A stretch of DNA of 6,199 nt from Nitrososphaerales archaeon. GTDB taxonomy: Archaea; Thermoproteota; Nitrososphaeria; Nitrososphaerales; UBA183. The translations under genes and the position numbers were made by a program. The stretch lies in the NCBI GenBank assembly GCA_030045755.1, contig JASIEW010000076.1, forward strand, positions 1 through 6,199. The letters are read 5' to 3'. The notes under the pieces are model-generated. The model saw only the letters and a program-made list of their open reading frames with translations. It had not been told where the DNA came from and did not search any database. This document shows positions 1 to 5,305 of the stretch, piece after piece; the stretch's first letter is position 1, and each line of letters opens with the position of its first letter.

Positions 1-142
1 TCCGGGTCCTCTGTTCCTCCAGTTCGTCTCTGAGTCTCGAGAGCTTGGCTCTAAGCAGCCCGATGTGGTGCTCCGTCTTCTTGTTGACCTGTGTCCTGTG
101 CAGGTCTTCTTCTATCTGCTTGATCTTCTCAGGGACGCCCAA
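1..142 (-). CDS. DRG/Obg-family GTP-binding protein, N-terminal fragment (runs off the left edge)
   Basis: Only the first 47 codons of this minus-strand gene lie in the window. They translate to a charged, helical segment beginning MGVPEKIKQIEEDL and continuing with HRTQVNKKTEHHIGLLRAKL. This is the hallmark N-terminus of archaeal and eukaryotic DRG (developmentally regulated GTP-binding) proteins, including the TQ-NK-TEHH-GLL-AKL pattern that precedes the G domain. DRG proteins are cytoplasmic TRAFAC-class GTPases associated with ribosomes and translation; the GTP-binding motifs themselves would lie beyond the left edge. The start is a TTG at 142-140, chosen because family members begin at this G-[IV]-P-E-K-I point and no ATG or GTG lies close upstream in frame. 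The gene is divergent from the dehydrogenase at 268. A TATA-like element on the minus strand at 185-178 would give a leader of only about 10-15 nt. Family assignment is confident; the exact start is less so. Confidence 0.85.
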   Translation of the reverse strand, partial: MGVPEKIKQIEEDLHRTQVNKKTEHHIGLLRAKLSRLRDELEEQRTR

Positions 143-177
143 GGCAAAGCCGCTCCTACCTGGACCGCAGGCGTCGG

Positions 178-185
178 ATTTTAAC
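178..185 (-). promoter_or_regulatory. Putative TATA box for the DRG GTPase gene
   Basis: On the minus strand this reads GTTAAAAT in otherwise GC-rich DNA. Its centre lies about 40 nt upstream of the TTG start at 142, so a TSS about 26 nt downstream of the box would leave a short leader. This is inferred from position and A/T content only. Confidence 0.4.
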
Positions 186-229
186 TTGAGTCGCAGTCAG
201 GAGGCTGCGGGAACCGGAGCGCCCCGCTG

Positions 230-237
230 CTTATATC
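230..237 (+). promoter_or_regulatory. Putative TATA box for the zinc dehydrogenase gene
   Basis: CTTATATC stands out in GC-rich sequence. Its centre is about 34 nt before the GTG start at 268, predicting transcription starting near 260 and a leader of about 8 nt. A partial Shine-Dalgarno-like GAAGGT lies at 251-256, but it would fall outside the transcript if that TSS is right. Confidence 0.5.
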
Positions 238-267
238 ACTCAGGGGTCGCGAAGGTACGGCACCGAC

Positions 268-1299
268 GTGAAAGCAGTTCTCCTCAGAAGGGAGCCGCAA
301 GGGCTCACGGCCGCATTGTCCAAGATCCCCGTTCCGGCCCTCGGGTCAGGGGACATCATGGTCGAGATGAGGGCCTGCGGCCTGTGCGGGACAGACATCG
401 AGAAGATCAAGGGCGAGTACACGGCGAGCGCACCCACCTTGGGTCACGAGGCTGTCGGAGTCGTGTCGGCGGTCGGGGCCGACGTATCATCGGTCAGGGC
501 AGGAGACAGGGTCTTCCCTCATCACCACGTGGCGTGCGGAGAGTGCTACTACTGCCGGCGCGGGGACCAGGCCATGTGCTCTGACTACAGAAAGAGCAAC
601 CTCGACCCTGGAGGGTTCTCGGAGTTCTTCAGGGTGCCCCGATGGAACGTGGAGAGGGGCGGTGTCCTCCGCCTGCCGGCGGACATGGGCTTCGAGCTTG
701 GCGCTCTGATAGAGCCTGTAGCCTGCTGCATCAGGGCAATCGACAGGTGCGCGGTGAGGAAGGGCGACTCAGTCCTCGTGGCCGGGGCAGGCCCCGTCGG
801 AGTCTCGCACATGATCCTGCTGAACAAGCTCGGGGCGGACGTGATGGTGAGCGACGTGGCCGGAGCCAGGCTGGAGTTCGTAGACTCCCTCGGCTTGGGC
901 GTCTCCCTCGACGCGAAGGCCCCTACCTATGTCGAAGACGTCAGAGACAGGACAGGTGCTAGAGGAGTCGACGTAGGGATCGTCGCGTCCGGAAGCCCGA
1001 AGGCGGTGGTTCAGACGCTGAAGGCCATCCGCAAGGGCGGGAAGCTCTGCCTGTTCGGCATCCCGGTCAAAGGCTCGACCTTGGACTACGACCTGAGCGA
1101 CATCTACAACTCAGACATCTCGATACTCCCTAGCTACGGCGCGACGGAGGCGGAGACCCCCAGGGCCATCCAGGCCCTGATGGACAGCGAAAGGTCGTTC
1201 AGCAGGATGATAACTCACAGATTCCGACTCGACGAGTTCGCGGAGGCCGTCAAGGTGGCGACCGGCGGCAGCTCGATGAAGGTCCTCGTCACTCCATGA
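268..1299 (+). CDS. Zinc-dependent medium-chain alcohol/polyol dehydrogenase (MDR family)
   Basis: This 343-residue protein is a full-length zinc MDR oxidoreductase, a cytosolic enzyme that interconverts an alcohol or polyol and the matching aldehyde or ketone. Visible landmarks are the catalytic zinc site (C40 in GLCGTD, H60-E61 in LGHE, E149 in IEP) and the structural-zinc lobe with C90, C93, C96 and C104 in a C-x2-C-x2-C-x7-C pattern. The Rossmann glycine motif GAGPVG is at 173-178, and acidic D196 at the end of the second strand points to NAD(H) rather than NADP(H). The layout resembles sorbitol and threonine dehydrogenases, but the substrate cannot be read from the sequence. The start is a GTG at 268, giving the typical MKAVLL N-terminus. 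An LsrF-like aldolase follows 61 nt downstream on the same strand, so the pair may act on related sugar or ketose metabolites; this is inference. The gene ends at a TGA and shows no sign of damage. Confidence 0.93.
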   Translation: MKAVLLRREPQGLTAALSKIPVPALGSGDIMVEMRACGLCGTDIEKIKGEYTASAPTLGHEAVGVVSAVGADVSSVRAGDRVFPHHHVACGECYYCRRGDQAMCSDYRKSNLDPGGFSEFFRVPRWNVERGGVLRLPADMGFELGALIEPVACCIRAIDRCAVRKGDSVLVAGAGPVGVSHMILLNKLGADVMVSDVAGARLEFVDSLGLGVSLDAKAPTYVEDVRDRTGARGVDVGIVASGSPKAVVQTLKAIRKGGKLCLFGIPVKGSTLDYDLSDIYNSDISILPSYGATEAETPRAIQALMDSERSFSRMITHRFRLDEFAEAVKVATGGSSMKVLVTP

Positions 1300-1313
1300 G
1301 AACCGAGACCACG

Positions 1314-1323
1314 CTTAATATCA
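1314..1323 (+). promoter_or_regulatory. Putative TATA box upstream of the LsrF-like aldolase
   Basis: CTTAATATCA lies 15 nt after the dehydrogenase stop and about 42 nt before the ATG at 1361. It predicts a TSS around 1345, so the aldolase may have its own promoter in addition to read-through from the dehydrogenase. The leader between box and start contains a near-tandem GCCCGAG (1333-1339 and 1341-1347). A GAGAGG (1345-1350) sits about 10 nt before the ATG and could act as a ribosome binding site if the TSS is slightly upstream. Confidence 0.45.
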
Positions 1324-1360
1324 CGGCCCGGCGCCCGAGGGCCCGAGAGGATAGAGTGTC

Positions 1361-2143
1361 ATGACCTGGGGCGCAGGGAACAGGCTCGCTAGGATCATGA
1401 AGAACCGCAAGACCGTGATGCTCGCCGTAGACCACGGATACTTCCAGGGCCCCACTACGGGGCTGGAGAATCCTCGCAACACCATAACGCCGCTCCTGCC
1501 CTTTGCGGACTCTCTCATGCTCACCAGGGGAGTGCTCAGGACGTCAGTCGACCCGGAGCAGACCGTGCCTGTCGTTCTCAGGGCCTCTGGGGGGACGAGC
1601 GTACTTAAGGAGCTCTCCGACGAAGGAGTCACGACATCGATAGAAGAGGCGATACGGCTGAACGCCTCCGCCGTGGCCGTCTCGATATTCGTGGGCGGAG
1701 AAAAGGAACGCCAGACGCTTCTCAACCTCGCCGAGCTCGTTGACGAAGGCGAAAGATACGGGATTCCGGTGCTCGCCGTGACGGCGGTGGGCAGGGAGAT
1801 GGAGAGGGACGCAAGGTACCTCGGGCTGGCCTGCCGGATTGCTGCCGAGCTAGGAGCAAGGATCGTAAAGACGTACTATTGCCGGGACTTTGAGAAGGTG
1901 GTGAACGGCTGCCCCGTTCCAGTGATAATCGCAGGCGGGAAGAAAGTCCCCGAGAAGGATGCGCTGCAGCTGGCCCACAGCGCCATGTCTGAAGGCGCCG
2001 CAGGAGTCGACATGGGGAGGAACATCTTCCAGTCGAGCGACCCCGTGGGGATGATCAAGGCTGTCCGAAGCATCGTTCACGAGGGAGCGAAAGTCGACGA
2101 GGCGCTCAAGATGGTCTCGCTGCCAAGAAGCGCCCGCGCATAG
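1361..2143 (+). CDS. lsrF: LsrF-like class I aldolase/thiolase (DhnA/DeoC-type TIM barrel)
   Basis: This 260-residue protein matches the LsrF branch of the DhnA-type aldolases closely along its length. It has AVDHGYFQGPTTGLEN at 22-37, TRGVLR at 55-60, PVVLRASG at 70-77, the VKTYY strand, GCPVPVIIAGGKK at 183-195 and GVDMGRNIFQ at 215-224. K170 in VKTYY aligns with the Schiff-base lysine of the family, and D24-H25 sit at the usual active-site strand. In E. coli, LsrF is a 3-hydroxy-5-phosphonooxypentane-2,4-dione thiolase that ends AI-2 breakdown by transferring acetyl to CoA. It has 291 residues; this protein lacks about 30 residues before the WG..RLARI segment, so it starts where the conserved barrel starts. 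No Lsr transporter, kinase (LsrK) or isomerase (LsrG) is nearby, and the substrate in this archaeon may differ. Related archaeal enzymes make the aminodideoxyheptulosonate precursor of aromatic amino acids, but the GPTTGLEN and TRGVLR motifs favour LsrF. The upstream dehydrogenase is the likely metabolic partner. Confidence 0.88.
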   Translation: MTWGAGNRLARIMKNRKTVMLAVDHGYFQGPTTGLENPRNTITPLLPFADSLMLTRGVLRTSVDPEQTVPVVLRASGGTSVLKELSDEGVTTSIEEAIRLNASAVAVSIFVGGEKERQTLLNLAELVDEGERYGIPVLAVTAVGREMERDARYLGLACRIAAELGARIVKTYYCRDFEKVVNGCPVPVIIAGGKKVPEKDALQLAHSAMSEGAAGVDMGRNIFQSSDPVGMIKAVRSIVHEGAKVDEALKMVSLPRSARA

Positions 2144-2149
2144 GGCCTC

Positions 2150-2164
2150 TTCGCGTCCCGCGAA
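2150..2164. repeat. Perfect 6-bp inverted repeat (hairpin) just after the aldolase stop
   Basis: TTCGCG at 2150-2155 and CGCGAA at 2159-2164 are perfectly complementary around a 3-nt TCC loop, starting 7 nt after the aldolase stop in the gap between two convergent genes. No T tract follows on the plus strand. It could be a 3'-end RNA structure or chance in GC-rich DNA. Confidence 0.4.
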
Positions 2165-2169
2165 CGCCG

Positions 2170-2183
2170 TAAATCAGCGAAAA
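2170..2183 (-). terminator. Possible T-rich terminator for the minus-strand zinc-ribbon gene
   Basis: Read on the minus strand this stretch is TTTTCGCTGATTTA, the only T-rich run downstream of the small zinc-ribbon gene that stops at 2209. Archaeal termination commonly uses oligo-T stretches, and the placement 26-40 nt past the stop suits this. The evidence is weak: the runs are only four and three T long. Confidence 0.3.
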
Positions 2184-2208
2184 CCACCGGGTTGCAGCGC
2201 CAGCAGGT

Positions 2209-2331
2209 TCACTTCGGCAGCCCTTGCACGTCTTCGCAATCCAGAAGCGCCCCGCAATTAGGGCACCTGTACTTGCAGGTCTGGATCTCTACCATCCGCT
2301 CGCCGCACGCATAGCAGAGCTCGATGGGCAT
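2209..2331 (-). CDS. Small zinc-ribbon protein (40 aa)
   Basis: This tiny minus-strand gene begins MPIELCYACGERM and ends CEDVQGLPK. It carries two knuckles, C6-x2-C9 and C23-x2-C26 (CPNCG), with extra cysteines at 19 and 32, which is the pattern of a stand-alone zinc ribbon. Such proteins bind one zinc ion and usually act by contacting nucleic acid or another protein; the specific role is unknown. The ATG at 2331 was chosen because a TATA-like TCTTTTAAGG on the minus strand (2371-2362) lies about 35 nt upstream. That places the start just after the expected TSS and excludes the longer in-frame reading that extends back to 2529 through the divergent gene. It converges on the aldolase and diverges from a second zinc-ribbon gene. 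Confidence rests on the cysteine pattern and promoter placement, not on a recognised family. Confidence 0.72.
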   Translation of the reverse strand: MPIELCYACGERMVEIQTCKYRCPNCGALLDCEDVQGLPK

Positions 2332-2361
2332 GGGCCTTCTGCCTTCCGCTCCTCCTGGAAC

Positions 2362-2371
2362 CTTAAAAGAT
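2362..2371. promoter_or_regulatory. Shared divergent TATA-like element between two zinc-ribbon genes
   Basis: CTTAAAAGAT is the only A/T-rich stretch between the two divergent genes. Its centre is about 30 nt from the TTG at 2396 on the plus strand and about 35 nt from the ATG at 2331 on the minus strand. It reads as a TATA-like box in both directions (TTAAAA and TTTTAA). Both transcripts would then have leaders of roughly 4-10 nt. Confidence 0.5.
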
Positions 2372-2395
2372 GCCCCCGGTCTTCGACGAAGAACG

Positions 2396-2620
2396 TTGGA
2401 ATCCTCGGACGATCCCGACGACTTCACTCCGCGCCTGGTCAGGCGAAACACTCTTACTCCGTCCGTCAAGCTATGTCCCCGCTGCCTCACTCCCCTGAGG
2501 CCCAGGAACGAGCTCGGCGGCTGGCTCATACCCCAAGACTACTATTGCCCGAAGTGCGGCTACTCCGGGACTGTCTTTCTGGAGGGCACGAACAAGGCGA
2601 TCCCCGAGGACGGGGAATGA
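2396..2620 (+). CDS. Zinc-ribbon protein, first gene of a three-gene operon (74 aa)
   Basis: The protein has an acidic N-terminus (ESSDDPDD), then a basic stretch (RLVRRNTLTPSV) and a zinc ribbon with C27-x2-C30 (CPRC) and C51-x2-C54 (CPKCG). The 20-residue loop between knuckles holds LGGWLIPQDYY. The TTG at 2396 is preferred over the first ATG at 2324 for two reasons. The shared TATA-like box at 2362-2371 predicts transcription starting near 2392, after that ATG, and the extra N-terminal residues look like translated intergenic DNA and would overlap the divergent gene. The stop TGA overlaps the ATG of the membrane protease gene by four bases (ATGA), suggesting translational coupling. I recall similar short LCP-C...QDYYCP-CG proteins in thaumarchaea but know no function; a nucleic-acid or protein-binding role is inferred from the ribbon alone. 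Confidence 0.75.
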   Translation: MESSDDPDDFTPRLVRRNTLTPSVKLCPRCLTPLRPRNELGGWLIPQDYYCPKCGYSGTVFLEGTNKAIPEDGE

Positions 2621-3645
2621 GCGAAGAAGAGAGCAAGGACGGGGCGTTCCACTACTTCGCGGTCCTCCTGGCCGGCGGATTCGCTGCGATCCTCCTCTTC
2701 AGCATAGCTCTGATAGCTCTCTCCTTCCCTGCCGGGGTCTACGCGTTCTTCTTCACCAAGCTGTCCGCAAACTACACCTCTGCGAGCCTTGGGTATCCGT
2801 ATCTTTGGATCGGACCGGCATTCGTAGAGATTCCCATCCTGATGCGCATCGGGATACCCTTCCTCGCGGCAATCTCCGCGTACATAGCGCTCTTCGCGTA
2901 CACAATCGTCAGCGGAGTCAACCCGGTAAGGGCGATTCGCGAGTCGTTCAAGAAGGGATTCTCATCTTTCTTCAGTAGCCCCTTCCTGGTCTCCGTGATA
3001 GCGATAGGCTTCCTGGTGTTCACCGCCAGCCTCGTCGACACCGTGGTCTCGGGGTCGGCACCGCCCCAAGACCCGCTGGTGGAGCTGTGGGGCCTGACGT
3101 ACGCTCCGCTCGTCGAGGAGTTCGGTTTCAGGGTGCTGATGATCGGCCTCGTAGCCGGCATCGTCTCCCTCGACAAGGGCTTCAGGGCCTTCCTCCACGC
3201 TCTTTGGAGGCCCTCCTCCACGTTCGGGTCGGACGCCTCTATGAAGCTGGGAGTGGCGGCCTTGGTGATAGTCAGCTCCTTGACGTTCGGGTACACGCAC
3301 GTCCTGGCGGGATGGACCCCGGGGAAGTTCTTCGAGGCAAGCTACGGAGGGTTTGTGCTCGCATACCTCTACGTAAAGTATGGATTCCCCATGGCAGTGC
3401 TGGGGCACTGGGGGATCGACTACTTCGGTAGCGTCTTCTCTTTCTACGGGCAGGGGGCGTTCGGGATACCGTGGAACTCCCTCACCCAGACCTACATCCT
3501 CCAGGAGCTAGTGAACATAGACCTGCTCACGGTGCTCGGACTCGCCAGCTTCCTCGTTGTGCTCTATCTGGGGGTCTCGCGCCTGGTTGCCAGGCCGTCC
3601 GAAGTTCATAAGGCCCCCTCGGCGGGGGACCCAGGCGAATCATGA
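2617..3645 (+). CDS. CPBP-family (Rce1/CAAX-like) intramembrane metalloprotease
   Basis: This 342-residue polytopic membrane protein carries the three motifs of the CPBP (ABI/Rce1) family in order: E167-E168-x3-R172 (EEFGFR), F224-x3-H228 (FGYTH) and H264-x3-D268 (HWGID). These glutamates and histidines form the glutamate-type active site of Rce1-like intramembrane endopeptidases. Hydrophobic stretches likely to span the membrane lie around residues 13-46, 79-98, 122-144, 173-184, 211-226, 243-262 and 303-321. Archaea generally lack the eukaryotic CAAX-prenylation substrates, so the target is unknown; bacterial relatives act in peptide maturation, immunity to bacteriocins or stress signalling. 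The ATG at 2617 overlaps the stop of the zinc-ribbon gene, and the TGA at 3643 overlaps the next start, so this is the middle gene of a coupled operon. An open reading frame continues upstream of 2617, but it would run through the zinc-ribbon coding sequence and is not credible. All key residues are present. Confidence 0.88.
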   Translation: MSEEESKDGAFHYFAVLLAGGFAAILLFSIALIALSFPAGVYAFFFTKLSANYTSASLGYPYLWIGPAFVEIPILMRIGIPFLAAISAYIALFAYTIVSGVNPVRAIRESFKKGFSSFFSSPFLVSVIAIGFLVFTASLVDTVVSGSAPPQDPLVELWGLTYAPLVEEFGFRVLMIGLVAGIVSLDKGFRAFLHALWRPSSTFGSDASMKLGVAALVIVSSLTFGYTHVLAGWTPGKFFEASYGGFVLAYLYVKYGFPMAVLGHWGIDYFGSVFSFYGQGAFGIPWNSLTQTYILQELVNIDLLTVLGLASFLVVLYLGVSRLVARPSEVHKAPSAGDPGES

Positions 3646-4169
3646 CCATACTCGGCGCTTCGGTCCTGAAGGACATGGTCCAGCAGTACAAGTCGATCTA
3701 TCCCTGCGATGACGAAGCGTTCGACGGCGACGTATACGTCCTGACGGTCAGGGAGGACGGGACCCTGAACTATCTGGAGCACAGGAACGTCATCTCCAGG
3801 GAGATAGTCTTCACGCCGCCGGACTGCGTCGCCCACCTGACCTCGAAGAGCAAGTTCGGGAGGCTGGGGCTGTCCTTCCTGAACTCGGTGAAGGTCCACA
3901 GCGGGTTCGTGGGGCGCCTGGCGTTGGAGCTCGTCAACCTCAGCAACGAAAGGACGCCGATAACGATCCGGATGGGCGACCCGCTGATCCACATAGAGTT
4001 CCTGAGGCGCGAGGGGACTCCGTCTCCCTACGCCGGGAGGTACATGTTCCAGTTCATGAACGAGCAGGAGGGCTCGATGTACGTGGACATCCTTTCGAAG
4101 AACTTCCCGACCTTGTTTCCGCGACCGGTCATCGAGCAGAAAATGAAGGAACGACTGGTGCGGGAATAG
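3642..4169 (+). CDS. dCTP deaminase/dUTPase-fold protein with altered active-site positions
   Basis: This 175-residue protein resembles the trimeric dCTP deaminase/dUTPase superfamily. It shows a motif-2-like segment SKSKFGRLGLS (68-78), then V-HSGFVGRLALELVN (85-99) for the motif-3 strand, IRMGDPLIHIEF (109-120) and a C-terminal SPYAGRY (128-134) like the sPY..GKY of dCTP deaminases. Canonical members hydrolyse dUTP or deaminate dCTP. E96 sits where the deaminase glutamate is expected. However, the usual S-S pair of motif 2 reads S68-K69-S70, the D-x-G-[FY]-x-G aspartate is H86, and the I-x-Q-L position has H117-I118. The catalytic role is therefore doubtful, and it could be a nucleotide-binding or structural relative. 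The ATG at 3642 overlaps the protease stop (ATGA). A TATA-like TTCATAAG at 3605-3612 could also provide an internal promoter. It ends at a TAG 9 nt from the convergent TFB gene. Confidence 0.75.
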   Translation: MTILGASVLKDMVQQYKSIYPCDDEAFDGDVYVLTVREDGTLNYLEHRNVISREIVFTPPDCVAHLTSKSKFGRLGLSFLNSVKVHSGFVGRLALELVNLSNERTPITIRMGDPLIHIEFLRREGTPSPYAGRYMFQFMNEQEGSMYVDILSKNFPTLFPRPVIEQKMKERLVRE

Positions 4170-4178
4170 ACCGCGAGT

Positions 4179-5147
4179 CTAGATCCCCAGCGCGGACCTG
4201 AGCCCCTTGTACCTGTTCCTTATGGTGACCTCGGTCACTCCCGCGGCCTCTGCCACATCCTTCTGGGTCTTGTTCTCGCCCTCGAGTGTGCAAGCCACGT
4301 AAAGAGCTGCGGCCGCGAGCCCCATGGGGTCCTTGCCGGCGGAGATGCGTGTCTCTTCGGCTCGTTTCAGGATCTCCAGGGCCCTCCTCTTTGTCTTCTC
4401 GGACAGCCCGGCCCTCGACGCGATCCTGGATATGCACTTCGTCGGGTCGACGACGGGCATCTTGATGTCCATCTCCTTCAGGAGGAGCCTGTAACAGCGC
4501 GCGATGTCCTTCTTCTTCACGTTGCTGACGGCTGCGAGGTCCTTCAGAGTCCTCGGAGTCTGGGTGTCGCGGCATGCGGCGTAGAGCGACGCGGCGATTA
4601 TCGCGGAGATCGACCTGCCTCTGACGAGGCCCCTTTCCAGAGCCTTCCTGTAGACGTATGCCGCCTTTTCCACTACCGCCGCGGACACCGAGAGCTTGTC
4701 CGATAGCCTGTCCAGCTCGCTAAACGCCTGCCGTAGGTTCCTGTCGACCGGTTCGTGCACCTGGCTCCGGGAGTCCCATGTCCTGAGCCGCTCCACCGTG
4801 GCCTTCATCGACGCGGATAGGGACTTGCCCGAAGCGTCCTTGTTTATCCCTCCTATCACGGTCGCCAGGCCCATGTCGTGCATCGCTATGGATGTCGGGA
4901 TGCCTCCCCTGCTCCTGTCGTCCTTCTCCTCCTTGGAGAACGCCCTCCACTCTGGCCCTACCTCCTCGATCTTCTCCTTGACGACGAAGCCGCACGCGCC
5001 GCAGAAGAGCTCGCCACCTGCGGTGTCGACGATCATCGGCCCCTTCCCACACTTGGGGCACTTGTCGAGCGCTTTCTGCAACCTCATCAGCCTGGAGAAG
5101 TCTTTGTCTGAGAACAAAATTCCCACTATCGAAATGCTTACAAGCAT
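4179..5147 (-). CDS. tfb: Transcription initiation factor B (TFB, TFIIB homologue)
   Basis: TFB bridges TBP bound at the TATA box and RNA polymerase, and sets the transcription start. This 322-residue protein has the whole architecture: an N-terminal zinc ribbon with C30, C33, C49 and C52, the B-reader/linker region with GPEWRAF at 64-70 and DRSRGG at 77-82, and two cyclin folds (about 138-225 and 232-318). The C-terminal helix-turn-helix (about 293-314, KTQKDVAEAAGVTEVTIRNR) contacts the BRE. The core, including ASGKSLSASMKATVERLRTW, is typical of thaumarchaea. The start is uncertain. ATG 5147 gives about 29 residues before the first cysteine, while GTG 5126, TTG 5117 and ATG 5087 are in-frame alternatives. 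The strong TATA box at 5173-5164 predicts transcription starting near 5142, slightly downstream of ATG 5147, which argues for a later start unless an upstream CATAAAG (5182-5176) is the real box. It is convergent with the preceding operon. Confidence 0.96.
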   Translation of the reverse strand: MLVSISIVGILFSDKDFSRLMRLQKALDKCPKCGKGPMIVDTAGGELFCGACGFVVKEKIEEVGPEWRAFSKEEKDDRSRGGIPTSIAMHDMGLATVIGGINKDASGKSLSASMKATVERLRTWDSRSQVHEPVDRNLRQAFSELDRLSDKLSVSAAVVEKAAYVYRKALERGLVRGRSISAIIAASLYAACRDTQTPRTLKDLAAVSNVKKKDIARCYRLLLKEMDIKMPVVDPTKCISRIASRAGLSEKTKRRALEILKRAEETRISAGKDPMGLAAAALYVACTLEGENKTQKDVAEAAGVTEVTIRNRYKGLRSALGI

Positions 5148-5157
5148 GGCTGTAAGC
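5136..5157. repeat. 7-bp perfect inverted repeat over the TFB start
   Basis: GCTTACA at 5136-5142 and TGTAAGC at 5151-5157 are perfect inverted copies separated by 8 nt. They straddle the predicted TFB transcription start and the ATG at 5147, directly downstream of the TATA box. This geometry suits either an operator for a dimeric repressor or a hairpin at the mRNA 5' end. Function is inferred from position only. Confidence 0.45.
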
Positions 5158-5163
5158 CAACAG

Positions 5164-5173
5164 CTATATATGC
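5164..5173 (-). promoter_or_regulatory. TATA box of the TFB gene
   Basis: On the minus strand this reads GCATATATAG, the strongest TATA-like sequence in the window. It is about 21 nt upstream of ATG 5147 and about 80 nt upstream of ATG 5087. A second A/T-rich candidate, CATAAAG, lies just upstream at 5182-5176. The core is near-palindromic, so weak transcription in the plus direction is also possible. Confidence 0.6.
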
Positions 5174-5262
5174 TTTATGGCGGTTCTGCACGGGTTGCAA
5201 AAGAATCTGTGATAATCTCATGGTTTGTCGTCATGGCATGGGACTTTTGCTGACGATTGTAG

Positions 5263-5271
5263 GAATATTGC
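5263..5271 (+). promoter_or_regulatory. Weak TATA-like element for the nucleotidyltransferase-like gene
   Basis: GAATATTGC lies about 39 nt before the ATG at 5306 and would give a leader of about 12 nt. A purine-rich GAGGCGGGG (5292-5300) precedes the start and could serve as a weak ribosome binding site. Between this element and the TFB promoter lie about 90 nt without a clear gene; they contain a possible 29-codon ORF from 5220 and a C/D-box-like pattern, described under findings. Confidence 0.3.
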
Positions 5272-5305
5272 AGATGAGCCCTAGAGCCTCAGAGGCGGGG
5301 ATGGC

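Noticed and set aside
45..584. Plus-strand 179-codon open frame at the left edge
   Set aside because: It runs antisense to the DRG N-terminus and then out of frame through the zinc dehydrogenase. Its translation is arginine- and glycine-rich with no family pattern, as expected of a shadow in GC-rich DNA.
1361..2143. Reading the aldolase as evidence for AI-2 quorum sensing
   Set aside because: Only the LsrF-like enzyme is present. No Lsr transporter, kinase, isomerase or regulator is in the window, so a quorum-sensing claim is not supported.
2332..2529. Longer minus-strand version of the 40-aa zinc-ribbon protein starting near 2529
   Set aside because: The extra residues are low-complexity and antisense to the divergent gene, and the longer start would place the TATA-like box inside the coding region.
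2224..2616. N-terminal extension of the CPBP protease frame back to an ATG at 2224
   Set aside because: The extension overlaps the minus-strand zinc ribbon and the whole plus-strand zinc-ribbon gene in another frame. The ATG at 2617 gives a normal short cytosolic N-terminus and an ATGA overlap.
2617..3645. Reading the CPBP protease as a bacteriocin-immunity or abortive-infection gene
   Set aside because: The family is broad, and no bacteriocin precursor, toxin or phage-related gene is adjacent. The operon partners do not point to defence.
4129..4575. Other long frames inside TFB, the aldolase and the protease (for example 4129-4575 minus, 4720-5160 minus, 2772-3296 minus)
   Set aside because: All overlap strongly supported genes, have arginine/glycine/proline-rich translations and show no recognisable motif.
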